Shown here: one piece after another, positions 7,939 through 16,589 of the stretch
Numbering within the stretch: position 1 is the first letter of the stretch
Layout: each line of letters begins with the position of its first letter
Translations under genes and position numbers: made by a program
Notes under the pieces: model-generated
What the model saw: only the letters and a program-made list of their open reading frames with translations
The model's database searches: none
What the model was told of the DNA's origin: nothing
Assembly: GCF_009873495.1 (NCBI RefSeq)
Contig: NZ_CP046703.1
Coordinates: 2,294,001 to 2,358,000 of the forward strand
DNA: 64,000 nucleotides
Direction: 5' to 3'
Source of the DNA: Nostoc sp. ATCC 53789
GTDB taxonomy: Bacteria; Cyanobacteriota; Cyanobacteriia; Cyanobacteriales; Nostocaceae

Positions 7939-9870
7939 TCAAGACAGGGAGAGATTCATCGAACCCATCACTGCTTGATAGCGACCTAGCGCGATTAAAG
8001 GAAAGTATTGTTGATACAGATGATATTTGAGATAGAAATGGCAAGGGAATCCAGTTCCTGTAAAGTCTGCCTCAAACCAAGTACCATCAGATTTTTGAGT
8101 TGCAACTAAATAGCCAATTCCTTGCTCAATAGCTTCAAGAGCTAATTTACCAGTTGCTTCACCTGCTGCCAAGAGGCCAATTAAAGCCCAAGCAGTTTGA
8201 GATGCAGTACTATTTCCTTTTCCTTTGAGACTGGGTTCATCATAGCTGCGGCAAGTTTCACCCCAACCTCCATCTGGGTTTTGGCATCCCACTAACCAAG
8301 CTGCTCCCCGTTCTATACTGAGTTTATGCCTTTGAGGATCAATTAACGCCAAGGCTGACAAAACGCCACTGGTGCCGTAAATATAATTTACACCCCAACG
8401 ACCAAACCAACAGCCTTCGGTTTCTTGTTCGCGCAGAAGATAAGTTAGCGATCGCTCCAAATTATCACTATCAATTGACAAATCACAAGCACCAAGCATT
8501 TCTACGACTCTAGCCGTAACATCTGCGGTGTTTGGATCGATCATCGCTTTCAAGTCGCCATAAGGGATGGAGTTAAGCCAATCTTGATCGTTGTCCAAAT
8601 CAAAAGCAGCCCACCCGCCTGGTTTACATTGCATAGATGCAATCCAGTTTACCGCCCGTGCGATCGCAGCCTGCTTAATTTTTTCATTGGGGAGTTTCGC
8701 CAAATGTAAAGCCATCACCACCACCGCCGAGTCGTCTACATCGGGATAAAACCGATTATCAAACTCAAAAGCCCAAGCCCCTGGTTTTCCTTGGCGATTT
8801 TTTACAGCCCAATCTCCATAATCTAAAATTTGTTTTTGCAACAACCATTCGCCAGCCTTTACCACGGCGGGATGATCTGGTGCAAAGCCGGATTCTACTA
8901 AGGCACGTATCGCCCAAGCTGTATCCCAAACCGGTGAAACACAGGGCTGGACTCTATAACTATTTTCTGTTTCAATGGCAAAGTTATCAATTGCTTGCAA
9001 ACCTCGTTCTACAATCGGATCACTGCGGTCATAGTCCAGACACCGCAAAGCTAGCATTGAATTCAACATCGCCGGAATAATGCCGCCCCAGTCGCCTGTA
9101 GCTTCTTGCCGTTCTAAAATCCATTTTTCGGCTGCTTTGATGCCTTCTTCACGGAAGGGGACTAAATTCAGGCTTTCTGCCCACTTGAATCCTTGATCGA
9201 GGGTGAGGAATAAATCTGTCCAATCGCCACTTTGGGGCAATTCCCACCGGACTTGATCAACACCTTCAGCGTATAGCTCATCTAGGTTGATAGTTGGGTC
9301 AGTGATAAAAACAGGTTTGCGATCGCATACAATCAGCAATGGTACTGTACTGGAACGTGCCCAGCTAGACATTTCGTAGATATTGACAGGGAAAGCTTTT
9401 GGCAACAGCATTATCCAAGGTGGTAGCGAGGGGATACCGCGCCAGTTGTAGCAGCCAATCAAGGCTAAGTGCAACTTGGTAAAAATCCGAGTTTTGCTGA
9501 TACCACCCCGTTGGAGAATAAAAGCTTTTGCCCGAATCATCGCCGGATCGCTTGCTGGTACACCTAGCAGTCTTAGCGCCATGTAAGCTTCCACTGAAGT
9601 GCTAAGTTCTCCGCCATCACCGTAATAAAGTTCCCAACCGCCATGCTGTCGTTGCTCTTGACGCAGATATGCTTCAACTTTGTGCAAAGGTCTAGTTTCG
9701 TCTGTTCCCCAAATCTTATGCAAAAGGACGGTTTCAGCAGTAATGGTGACATTAGATTCTAACTCTGCCCACCAGTAGCCTGCTGGATTTTGAATCGAAA
9801 GTAAATATTGTTGACTGGCTGCGATCGCTTCTGCAATTTGATTGACTTTTACCCTGTCTTGTGTTTGCAT
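7939..9870 (-). CDS. shc: Squalene-hopene cyclase
   Basis: 643 residues, the usual length for the family. It cyclises squalene to hopene or hopanol at the membrane, the committed step of hopanoid synthesis. The protonating DxDD motif is present as DVDD at about residues 377-380 (FYPDVDDSAVVVMAL). Several QW repeats are visible, e.g. KPGGWAAFD, ETEGCWFGRWG, NPDGGWGETC and KSDGTWFEADFTGTGFP. I start at the ATG at 9870, where AGGA sits 5 nt upstream; a TTG one codon earlier is too close to that site. The gene diverges from hpnB across 120 bp, consistent with joint control of hopanoid genes. Confidence 0.97.
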   Translation of the reverse strand: MQTQDRVKVNQIAEAIAASQQYLLSIQNPAGYWWAELESNVTITAETVLLHKIWGTDETRPLHKVEAYLRQEQRQHGGWELYYGDGGELSTSVEAYMALRLLGVPASDPAMIRAKAFILQRGGISKTRIFTKLHLALIGCYNWRGIPSLPPWIMLLPKAFPVNIYEMSSWARSSTVPLLIVCDRKPVFITDPTINLDELYAEGVDQVRWELPQSGDWTDLFLTLDQGFKWAESLNLVPFREEGIKAAEKWILERQEATGDWGGIIPAMLNSMLALRCLDYDRSDPIVERGLQAIDNFAIETENSYRVQPCVSPVWDTAWAIRALVESGFAPDHPAVVKAGEWLLQKQILDYGDWAVKNRQGKPGAWAFEFDNRFYPDVDDSAVVVMALHLAKLPNEKIKQAAIARAVNWIASMQCKPGGWAAFDLDNDQDWLNSIPYGDLKAMIDPNTADVTARVVEMLGACDLSIDSDNLERSLTYLLREQETEGCWFGRWGVNYIYGTSGVLSALALIDPQRHKLSIERGAAWLVGCQNPDGGWGETCRSYDEPSLKGKGNSTASQTAWALIGLLAAGEATGKLALEAIEQGIGYLVATQKSDGTWFEADFTGTGFPCHFYLKYHLYQQYFPLIALGRYQAVMGSMNLSLS

Positions 9871-9990
9871 CAAATCCTATCTAACCTCACACTCAACACT
9901 AGCTATGAATACGGCAATACTATGAAAAATCTTTTTCTTTATTGGTAGACATAGTATTGTGTCTGAGTCACTGAGAATTTGCAATAGGTC

Positions 9991-11202
9991 ATGGGTGTAA
10001 TTGTATTAGGATTGACGCTGTTATCATTGACAATTTGGTTAGGATTACTGTGTTTTTGGGGACAATTTTGGCGGACAGACCAGCAATTAGAGACGGGAGA
10101 AACTCAACTACAATCGTTACCTGCGGTTTGTGCCGTAGTTCCAGCGCGTAACGAAGCTGAGTTAATACCAACCAGCTTGCGATCGCTCCTACTCCAAGAT
10201 TATCCTGGTTCTTTCAACGTGTTTTTGGTAGATGATCGCAGCACAGACCGGACAGCAAATTTTGCCGAAGGGGTTGCACACGCTGTAGGTAAACCCCAGC
10301 AATTGCATATTATCTCAGGCGAATCACTGCCTGCTGGTTGGTCGGGTAAACTTTGGGCAGTTGAGCAAGGTATAAAGAGTGCTAGTAAATTCGCACCTGA
10401 CTATTTTTTACTGACCGACGCAGATATCGAACACGATCCTGCTAATCTCCGGCGACTCGTTGCGAAGGCTGTTCAAGAAGATTTAGACTTGGTTTCGGTA
10501 ATGGTGCGACTTAGATGTGAGAGCTTTTGGGAAAAACTTTTGATTCCGGCTTTCGTCTTTTTCTTCCAAAAACTCTATCCTTTTCGCTGGGTTAATAATC
10601 CAAACAATGCCACAGCCGCCGCAGCTGGAGGTTCTATTCTGATCGCCCGTGAAGCTTTAGAGCGAATTGGAGGCATTCAAGTGATTCGCCAAGCTTTAAT
10701 TGACGATTGCGCCCTAGCTCAAGCTGTTAAGAAGAGTGGGGAACAAGGGGACAAGGAGACAAGGGGAATAAACAAAATTCCTAGTCAAGGGCGTATTTGG
10801 TTAGGATTGAGTCGCTTGACTCGCAGCCTACGTCCTTATGACTCGCTAGCGACAATTTGGGATATGGTTGCTCGTACTGCCTATACTCAACTAAATTATT
10901 CGCCATTACTACTCTTGGGCACTTTGGTGGGAATGCCTTTGATTTATCTAGTTTCACCTGTGTGTCTAATTCTAGGTGCAGTTTGGGGCAATTGGGCGAT
11001 CGCACTTACGGGTTTATTAGGATGGCTGTTGATGACTTTCGCTTACTACCCGACAATCCGCTTTTATAAATGTTCTCCTTGGTTCGCTTTGAGCTTGCCT
11101 GCGATCGCGTTTCTCTATACGCTGATGACTCTAGACTCAGCGCTACGTCACTGGCAAGGGCGCGGAGGCGCTTGGAAAGGAAGAGTTTATCCCAGCCCTT
11201 AA
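9991..11202 (+). CDS. hpnB: Hopene-associated glycosyltransferase HpnB
   Basis: 403 residues, family 2 glycosyltransferase of the HpnB type. N-terminal membrane segment (VLGLTLLSLTIWLGLLCFW), then the GT-A core: AVVPARNEAELIPTSL, VDDRSTDRT, LLTDADIEH (metal-binding DxD-like) and IDDCALAQAV; three hydrophobic segments lie near the C-terminus (LLLLGTLVGMPLIYL onward). It diverges from shc, matching the known genomic association of hpnB with hopanoid biosynthesis; its exact sugar acceptor is not established. Odd point: between AVKK and QGRIWLGL there are about 17 extra residues (SGEQGDKETRG...) encoded by GGGGACAAGG-type repeat DNA that is otherwise intergenic in this genome. Confidence 0.92.
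   Translation: MGVIVLGLTLLSLTIWLGLLCFWGQFWRTDQQLETGETQLQSLPAVCAVVPARNEAELIPTSLRSLLLQDYPGSFNVFLVDDRSTDRTANFAEGVAHAVGKPQQLHIISGESLPAGWSGKLWAVEQGIKSASKFAPDYFLLTDADIEHDPANLRRLVAKAVQEDLDLVSVMVRLRCESFWEKLLIPAFVFFFQKLYPFRWVNNPNNATAAAAGGSILIAREALERIGGIQVIRQALIDDCALAQAVKKSGEQGDKETRGINKIPSQGRIWLGLSRLTRSLRPYDSLATIWDMVARTAYTQLNYSPLLLLGTLVGMPLIYLVSPVCLILGAVWGNWAIALTGLLGWLLMTFAYYPTIRFYKCSPWFALSLPAIAFLYTLMTLDSALRHWQGRGGAWKGRVYPSP
10738..10788 (+). repeat. Intergenic-type repeat inserted in frame within hpnB
   Basis: About 51 bp (17 codons) of purine-rich GGGGAACAAGGGGACAAGGA-type sequence lies inside the hpnB frame. The same GGGGACAAGGGG motif appears in intergenic repeats at 37214, 39776, 43050 and 44776. 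The frame remains open. Limits are inferred from where HpnB-like sequence resumes. Confidence 0.6.
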
Positions 11203-11264
11203 AATTTCTTAAGTTTACTAAATTCCCTATTGCTCTGGGAGCATAATTGGACTTAATCTTATAT

Positions 11265-11678
11265 CTACGGGTATTGTCCTTGACTTATCAACACTTGTCG
11301 AGAAAGAACCCGATTGGGAAGATTAAATTGAAGTAACCTTGCAGTCCCTTGACCAATCTGAGTTTTTCCTTCTATCCTGGCATTTTCAAGATAAAAATGT
11401 TCATCCCAAACCAGGCGACGCGGATTAAACAATGGGACAATTTCTTGAGTACGTTGGTCTATAGTAGCGAAATCAGAGCCTTTATGACGGTTACAAGATA
11501 AACATGAAAGTGCTAAATTCTCAGCAGTAGTTTCACCCCCATGTTTGACGGCAATAATATGGTCTACTTCATGGGTATAAATAGAAAAGTTTTGATGGAT
11601 TCGGCAATATTCACAGCGTGCTGAAGCCCTCTGGATAACTAACCTACGGAGTTCCACAGAAATCGAATTAGAAGTCAT
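11265..11678 (-). CDS. HNH endonuclease
   Basis: 137 residues with a clear HNH/zinc module: CEYCRIHQ, then THEVDHIIAVKHGG (DH core), ENLALSCLSCNRHKGSD with the second CxxC and the final His. The C-terminal part (FNPRRLVWDEHF, GRTARLLQFN-like) matches the common cyanobacterial HNH family of unknown target. The start codon lies one base after the stop codon of the upstream gene, so the two are almost certainly co-transcribed. Family function: metal-dependent DNA nicking or cleavage. The target is unknown, and there are no phage or methylase genes next to it. Confidence 0.88.
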   Translation of the reverse strand: MTSNSISVELRRLVIQRASARCEYCRIHQNFSIYTHEVDHIIAVKHGGETTAENLALSCLSCNRHKGSDFATIDQRTQEIVPLFNPRRLVWDEHFYLENARIEGKTQIGQGTARLLQFNLPNRVLSRQVLISQGQYP

Positions 11679-11679
11679 G

Positions 11680-12060
11680 TTAACTGATTGCAGAATAAGC
11701 TCGTGCTTTTAATAAAATCATCATTTGCTCTAGCTGCTCGTAAACATCTAATTCTGCTAATTCCATTTGACTGAGTGTTGCAGAGCGATTTTTTTCTAGT
11801 AATTCTTGTAGGCGTGTTTGAGATTGAAATGAAACTTTAAAATTAATAATTTCTTCTGGTTTTGGCCCCTGAATTAAAAAATCAATAACTTCTTGATAAA
11901 CTGCCGGAATATTTGTAGTTTCAGGATTACCTGTTGCCTGAATATTTGTTGGTAGATTAACAACGTCTAGTAATCGCCAAAGCAATTCGGGTAAGCGATT
12001 TTGCAGAGGTTCTAAACGTTGAGCTAGTTCATCGGGAATTTGAATGGTGAATTCTGCCAT
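11680..12060 (-). CDS. Partner of the HNH nuclease, unknown function (antitoxin-like small protein)
   Basis: 126 residues, start MAEFTIQIPDELAQRLEPLQNRLPELLWRLL, which resembles the N-termini of antitoxin-type proteins in which a short strand is followed by helices. The C-terminus is helical: RLQELLEKNRSATLSQMELAELDVYEQLEQMMILLKARA. It precedes the HNH gene with a 1-bp gap. Such two-gene units are common in cyanobacterial genomes; whether the first protein restrains the nuclease is inference from the arrangement only. No catalytic motif is visible. Confidence 0.7.
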   Translation of the reverse strand: MAEFTIQIPDELAQRLEPLQNRLPELLWRLLDVVNLPTNIQATGNPETTNIPAVYQEVIDFLIQGPKPEEIINFKVSFQSQTRLQELLEKNRSATLSQMELAELDVYEQLEQMMILLKARAYSAIS

Positions 12061-12207
12061 TGGTGCTTTTGTTGCTATTTTGCACTCTTAAGAATATGTG
12101 ACTATATCATAATTGTAGCTTTCAAACCTCTGCATCCAATGCTATTGCGCTGGAGTAAGGATTAGCGATCGCCCCATTCTCCATTCTCCATTCCCCATTC
12201 CTAAATC

Positions 12208-12558
12208 CTAAATCCTTGAAGCTGTTTGTTTATCACTCGCAGGACTAACAGGCAATGGTTGAGCCGCTTTCAATACTGCATCCAGCAACCCTGGAAATAG
12301 CATCTCTAAATCTTCACGCCGCAGTATGTTGATGTGATGTGTCCCTTCTTTACGTGTAAAGACTATCCCAGACTCACGCAAAATCTTAAAATGATTGGAC
12401 ATTGTAGACTTTGCGATCGCAAAATCAAACTTGGCACAGCATTGTTCCCCCTCTGTCGCCAACAGCCGCACAATCTCTAGCCGCACTGGATCGCCCAATG
12501 CATACAGTACTCCCGGTAAAGAAATATTTTTTCTATCTGGATGATAAAGAAATCTCAT
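12208..12558 (-). CDS. ArsR/SmtB-family winged-helix regulator
   Basis: 116 residues. The ArsR fold is clear: LPGVLYALGDPVRLEIVRLLATEGEQCC, recognition helix region AIAKSTMSNHFKILRESGIV, then the wing TRKEGTHHINILRREDLE. A vicinal CC pair (EGEQCCAKF) sits in front of the recognition helix, where metal- or redox-sensing ArsR proteins often carry thiols; the sensing role is inference. The gene diverges from thioredoxin, and the 80-bp gap holds a perfect 7-3-7 palindrome (12596-12612), a likely operator. Probable role: repressor of itself and of the redox genes downstream of thioredoxin. Confidence 0.9.
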   Translation of the reverse strand: MRFLYHPDRKNISLPGVLYALGDPVRLEIVRLLATEGEQCCAKFDFAIAKSTMSNHFKILRESGIVFTRKEGTHHINILRREDLEMLFPGLLDAVLKAAQPLPVSPASDKQTASRI

Positions 12559-12595
12559 AGTTGCATTATCTCATCAAGTGGCATATATTTTTATT

Positions 12596-12612
12596 ATTCG
12601 ATATTATCGAAT
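12596..12612. promoter_or_regulatory. Operator-like palindrome between arsR-type gene and thioredoxin
   Basis: ATTCGAT-ATT-ATCGAAT is a perfect inverted repeat of two 7-bp arms in the middle of the divergent 80-bp gap, 27 bp before the thioredoxin ATG. ArsR-family dimers bind such imperfect or perfect 12-2-12-type palindromes, so this is the best candidate site for the neighbouring regulator. Confidence 0.65.
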
Positions 12613-12638
12613 TATAGAATTAACTAGGAAGGCAATTT

Positions 12639-12962
12639 ATGTCATCCATTACAAATGTCACAGAAGCCACATTCAAGCAAGAAGTCTTGGAAAGTGAGAT
12701 TCCGGTCTTAGTAGACTTTTGGGCCCCGTGGTGCGGCCCTTGCCGGATGGTAGGCCCAGTAGTCGATGAAGTTGCTGCGGAATACGAAGGACAGGTGAAA
12801 TTTGTGAAGCTGAACACAGATCAGAATCCTACTGTCGCCAGCCATTATGGAATTCGCAGCATTCCGACGCTGATGGTTTTTAAGGGAGGTCGGCAGGTCG
12901 ATACTGTCGTAGGGGCAGTTCCAAAAACCACCTTGAATAAGACCTTAGCACAGCATCTTTAA
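12639..12962 (+). CDS. trxA: Thioredoxin
   Basis: 107 residues, standard thioredoxin length. The active site WCGPC has Cys32 and Cys35, followed by the cis-Pro segment [10 protein letters not shown] and the C-terminal helix. It reduces protein disulfides using thioredoxin reductase. AGGAAGG lies 8 nt before the ATG. It is the first gene after the ArsR-type regulator and its operator-like palindrome, unlike housekeeping thioredoxins, so it is probably an inducible paralogue. Dispersed palindromes at 13019-13067 follow and may end its transcript. Confidence 0.96.
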   Translation: MSSITNVTEATFKQEVLESEIPVLVDFWAPWCGPCRMVGPVVDEVAAEYEGQVKFVKLNTDQNPTVASHYGIRSIPTLMVFKGGRQVDTVVGAVPKTTLNKTLAQHL

Positions 12963-13018
12963 ATCTAGGTACTGTTATGAGACGCATTTAGTTTGCAGTC
13001 TTCTCTAATCAAGGGAGA

Positions 13019-13067
13019 CAGGAGTCAGAATACACTGACTCCTGTACAGACGCGATTAATCGCGTCT
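13019..13067. repeat. Two adjacent palindromes after thioredoxin
   Basis: CAGGAGTCAG pairs with CTGACTCCTG (13019-13044, 6-nt loop), followed at once by the 20-bp perfect palindrome AGACGCGATTAATCGCGTCT (13048-13067). Both belong to dispersed repeat families seen elsewhere in the window (1220-1243, 21920-22050). They may also stop the trxA transcript. Confidence 0.7.
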
Positions 13068-13126
13068 CTCCCCACTCTTGACTTCTGACTCCTGAATTCT
13101 GTTTCAACTAATGGGGAAAGAGCAAA

Positions 13127-13921
13127 ATGGACTTGAAATTGCATGGTAAATCCGCGCTAGTTAGTGGCTCAACCGCAGGTATTGGTTTGGCGACAGCCCT
13201 TGGGCTAGCTCAAGAAGGTGCATCAGTAATTGTCAACGGTCGATCTGAGGAAAGAGTAGCCCAAGCGATCGCTAAAATTCAACAAAGTACACCAGACGCG
13301 AAAGTTTCTGGTGTTGTTGCTGACACGAGTACTGCATCAGGGGTAGAGGAACTCTTTCAAAAAGTTCCTCACGTTGATATCCTCATTAACAATGTGGGTA
13401 TTTATGAGCCAAAAACCTTCTTTGATATTACAGATGAAGACTGGTTAAACATATTTCAGGTTAACGTTCTCAGTGGAGTCCGTTTGAGTCGGCAATATCT
13501 GCAAAAGCAGCTAGAGCAAAACTGGGGGCGGATAATCTTTATCTCCAGCGAATCTGCGATTCAGATCCCAGTAGAAATGATTCACTATGGCACAACTAAG
13601 ACAGCGCAGCTTGCTATTGCCAGAGGTCTAGCAGAAATGACTGTGGGGACTGGAGTTACAGTAAACTCTGTTCTACCAGGGCCCACCCGTTCCGAAGGAG
13701 TTGAAGAGTTTATTATCAACCTGGCGCAGGAACGTGGTATTAGTCCAACAGAAGTTGAGGCTGAATTTTTTCAAAATGTGCGTCCAAGTTCCCTAATCAA
13801 ACGCTTTGCAACTAATGAAGAAGTAGCAGCGATCGTAGTTTACCTTTCTAGTCCCGTAGCTTCAGCAACTAATGGTGCAGCTTTGCGGGTAGATGGTGGT
13901 GTTATTCGGTCGATTGTTTAG
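13127..13921 (+). CDS. Short-chain dehydrogenase/reductase
   Basis: 264 residues, classical SDR. Cofactor loop SGSTAGIG at residues about 14-21, NNVG in place of NNAG, the Ser of ISSESA and the YxxxK pair in YGTTK. An acid-rich VADTS follows strand 4. The C-terminal RVDGGVIRS is usual for the 3-oxoacyl-reductase-like branch. GGGGAAAGAG lies before the ATG. Substrate unknown; position after thioredoxin and before an old yellow enzyme suggests reduction of reactive carbonyls. NADPH preference is plausible from the Arg after the glycine motif (NGRSEER) but is not proven. Confidence 0.9.
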   Translation: MDLKLHGKSALVSGSTAGIGLATALGLAQEGASVIVNGRSEERVAQAIAKIQQSTPDAKVSGVVADTSTASGVEELFQKVPHVDILINNVGIYEPKTFFDITDEDWLNIFQVNVLSGVRLSRQYLQKQLEQNWGRIIFISSESAIQIPVEMIHYGTTKTAQLAIARGLAEMTVGTGVTVNSVLPGPTRSEGVEEFIINLAQERGISPTEVEAEFFQNVRPSSLIKRFATNEEVAAIVVYLSSPVASATNGAALRVDGGVIRSIV

Positions 13922-14182
13922 TGAATGAACTGTATACAAAATTGGGTATTGGGAAGACTTTTTTCTTGTTTTCCTTTTTAGAAATCAACCGCCCATAACT
14001 AAAGTTTTTGAGTACCTTAAAATCGACAATAACCTTTTCTTAGTGGTCTTTAGAGACTTTCGCTATTAGACTGAGAATTTATTGTGAGGCGGGCCAAATG
14101 AGAATAGCATAGCCCCGTCCTTATCTCCGAGCTATGGAGTTCTGAATTTTGAACTTTGAATTTTGAATTGGAGCAAAATAAC

Positions 14183-15295
14183 ATGACTAGTGATATCAAC
14201 TTATTCTCTTCTTACCAATTAGGTAATTTGGAACTCCCTAATCGGATTGTGATGGCACCCTTAACCCGAAACCGAGCCAGTGAGGGAAATGTACCATACG
14301 AACTGAATGCTACTTACTACGCTCAACGTGCTTCCGCCGGACTGATTATTTCTGAAGCAGCACAGATAACTCCTGAAGGACAAGGCTATCCTGCTACACC
14401 AGGAATTCATTCGTCAGAACAGATAGAAGGATGGAAATTAGTAACTGATGCCGTACATCGGGAGGGTGGAAGAATTTTTATGCAACTATGGCACGTAGGC
14501 AGGATTTCCCATCCTGACTTACAACCAAATGGAGCTTTACCTGTAGCGCCTTCTGCCATTGCTCCTAAAGGTGAAGCTGCAACTTATGAGGGGCCAAAAT
14601 CATTTGTTACACCCCGCGCTTTAGAAACTTCAGAAATACCACAAATAGTAGAACAGTACCGTCAGGGAGCGGCAAATGCTCTAGCGGCTGGGTTTGATGG
14701 GGTAGAAATTCACTCAGCCAATGGTTATTTAATAGATCAATTTCTCCGCGATCGCACCAATCAACGTACAGATAAATATGGCGGTTCCATTGAGAATCGC
14801 ACCCGATTCTTGTTGGAAGTGACAGAGGCGGTAACTAGTGTATGGGATTCTAACCGAGTTGGGGTACGTTTCTCTCCCAGTGGGACTTTTAACGATATAG
14901 GGGACTCCAATCCGTTAGAGACATTCGGTTATGCAACTCAAGCGTTGAACCAGTTTAATTTGGCATATCTGCATCTTTATGAGGCAACAGAAGCAGACAT
15001 CAGACATGGTGGGATAATTGTACCCACCAGTCATATCCGCGATCGCTTTACAGGTACACTCATCGTCAATGGTGGTTATACCCGTGAAAAAGGTGATGCA
15101 GTGCTGGCAAACAAAGCAGCAGATTTAGTTGCCTTTGGCACATTATTTATATCAAACCCAGATTTACCTCGACGCTTGGCTTTAAATGCACCATTAAATG
15201 AAGCAAATCAAGCAACCTTTTATGGTGGCGGTGAACAAGGATATACAGACTATCCATTTTGGTCGGCTGCTAATGAGGCAGTAGCTCAGGCGTAA
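14183..15295 (+). CDS. Old yellow enzyme-type alkene reductase (NemA/OYE family)
   Basis: 370 residues. I start at the ATG at 14183 (GGAG 9 nt upstream) rather than an ATG at 14156 that lies in TTTGAATTTTGAA repeat DNA. FMN barrel signatures: LPNRIVMAPLTRNRA, the substrate-binding His pair region DGVEIHSANGYLIDQFLRD, KYGGSIENRTRFLLEV, and NGGYTREKGD near the phosphate site. The family reduces activated C=C bonds of enones, nitroesters and similar electrophiles using NAD(P)H. It is the third gene of the redox run that follows the ArsR-type regulator. Function class is certain, natural substrate is not. Confidence 0.95.
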   Translation: MTSDINLFSSYQLGNLELPNRIVMAPLTRNRASEGNVPYELNATYYAQRASAGLIISEAAQITPEGQGYPATPGIHSSEQIEGWKLVTDAVHREGGRIFMQLWHVGRISHPDLQPNGALPVAPSAIAPKGEAATYEGPKSFVTPRALETSEIPQIVEQYRQGAANALAAGFDGVEIHSANGYLIDQFLRDRTNQRTDKYGGSIENRTRFLLEVTEAVTSVWDSNRVGVRFSPSGTFNDIGDSNPLETFGYATQALNQFNLAYLHLYEATEADIRHGGIIVPTSHIRDRFTGTLIVNGGYTREKGDAVLANKAADLVAFGTLFISNPDLPRRLALNAPLNEANQATFYGGGEQGYTDYPFWSAANEAVAQA

Positions 15296-15641
15296 TACCC
15301 TTGATTTCTCACAAGTGAGAAATCAAGGAGTGTGGGAGGTGTGGGAGGTGTGGGAGGATGGGGAATAAATCTGACCCCGCACAACTCCCCACACTTCCCA
15401 CACTCCCCACACTCCTCTGCCTACACTATGCGTGAGAAATCCGGAAATACTTCTCTGCGAGAGGCTGCGCCAACGACTACGCTCAAGACAAGCTCAGTAC
15501 AAGTTCGTAATTCGTAATTCTGACTTTTGTTCGGAAACAAGGAATAATTTTTATTTTTGTTTCATGAATAAATAGATTCATTTGTATCCTAATTAGGAAT
15601 TACGAATTATTTGGTCATAATTCAACTATCAGGAGAATCTC
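15296..15641. repeat. Intergenic repeats between old yellow enzyme and nitroreductase genes
   Basis: No gene. Three tandem GTGTGGGAG units at about 15329-15358 face complementary CTCCCCACACTTCCCACACT units at about 15386-15415, forming a long GC-rich hairpin. A second inverted pair, GTAATTCGTAATTC near 15505 and GGAATTACGAATT near 15596, brackets the rest. These are repeat DNA typical of this genome, and may act as terminator for the upstream gene. Confidence 0.65.
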
Positions 15642-16307
15642 ATGAGTTCCATCACCCAAACTCAAGCTTTAGATGTACCCAGTGCGATCGCTCAACGTCG
15701 TTCAATCAAAACTTTTACAACAGACCCCATTGCCCCAGAACTACTTAAGCAACTGGTAGAATTGACCGTGGCAGCGCCCAGCAGCTTTAATATCCAGTCC
15801 TGGCAAATTATTCTTGTGCAAGATGAGGCGCAAAAGGCAGCATTATCAGCAGCATCGTGGAATCAACAGCAAATTGTCCAAGCACCTGTAACCTTTGTAT
15901 TTGCCGCCGATCCTAACGCAGGCGAACAAAACTTGCTTCCAATTCTAGAGCAAGCGGCCGGAACTGGAGCATGGAATGAAGGCACGGTAAACTACTTTAA
16001 AAGCGCCATCCCACAATTTCAAGCTGGGTTAGGCGACAAGCGACGCGAATATGCAATCAAAGATGCCATTATTGCCGCTACTCACTTGGTGTTAGCAGCA
16101 GAAAGCTTGGGATTATCCACTTGTTTTATGAACGGTTGGGTTGAGGATCAGGTAAAACAAGTGATTGGTGCTGGGGATAATCCAGATTTAGCGATCGCTG
16201 TTGTTGTTCCTGTTGGCTATGCAGCCGAACCACGCTTAAATCCAGGTCGTTTACCATTCTCCTCTAACGTCTCTGTAGACAGAATCGGTAATCCTTATGC
16301 AGGGTAG
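15642..16307 (+). CDS. Nitroreductase-family flavoprotein
   Basis: 221 residues. FMN-binding nitroreductase fold: IAQRRSIKTFTTDPI (phosphate-binding RRSI), VAAPSSFNIQSWQIILV, and the second half AATHLVLAAESLGLSTCFMNGW with PVGYAAEP near the end. AGGAG lies 7 nt before the ATG. The family transfers hydride from NAD(P)H to nitro compounds, quinones or other oxidised organics. It lies between an old yellow enzyme and an MFS exporter, and fits a xenobiotic or quinone response. A 21-bp tandem array starts 33 bp after its stop. Confidence 0.93.
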   Translation: MSSITQTQALDVPSAIAQRRSIKTFTTDPIAPELLKQLVELTVAAPSSFNIQSWQIILVQDEAQKAALSAASWNQQQIVQAPVTFVFAADPNAGEQNLLPILEQAAGTGAWNEGTVNYFKSAIPQFQAGLGDKRREYAIKDAIIAATHLVLAAESLGLSTCFMNGWVEDQVKQVIGAGDNPDLAIAVVVPVGYAAEPRLNPGRLPFSSNVSVDRIGNPYAG

Positions 16308-16340
16308 CTTTCACTAAATGGGGAATAGGGAATAGGGAAT

Positions 16341-16541
16341 GAGTCTTTGATACTCGCTAACGAGTCTTTTATACTCACCAACGAGTCTTTTATACTCGTG
16401 AATGAGTCTTTTATACTCGCCAACGAGTCTTTTATACTCACCAACGAGTCTTTTATACTCACCAACGAGTCTTTCATACTCGTAAATGAGTCTTTTATAC
16501 TCGCCAACGAGTCTTTTATACTCGTGAATGAGTTTTTGAAC
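16341..16541 (+). repeat. 21-bp tandem repeat array (9 full units plus a partial one)
   Basis: Units of the form GAGTCTTTTATACTCGCCAA plus one base, exactly 21 bp, are repeated nine times with a few variants (CACCAAC, GTGAAT), then a partial tenth. Each unit carries GAGT and ACTC seven bases apart. Because 21 is a multiple of three, the array stays open in frame on both strands; on the plus strand it reads as NESFIL heptads continuous with the MFS gene. Confidence 0.9.
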
Positions 16542-16589
16542 CTGCTCCCCCTGCCTCCCCTACTCCCCCTGCCCCCTGTCTCCCCAACC

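Noticed and set aside
15332..15517. 61-residue Gly/Pro/His-rich frame after the old yellow enzyme gene
   Set aside because: Encoded by GTGTGGGAG repeats and their complements; no homology-like pattern.
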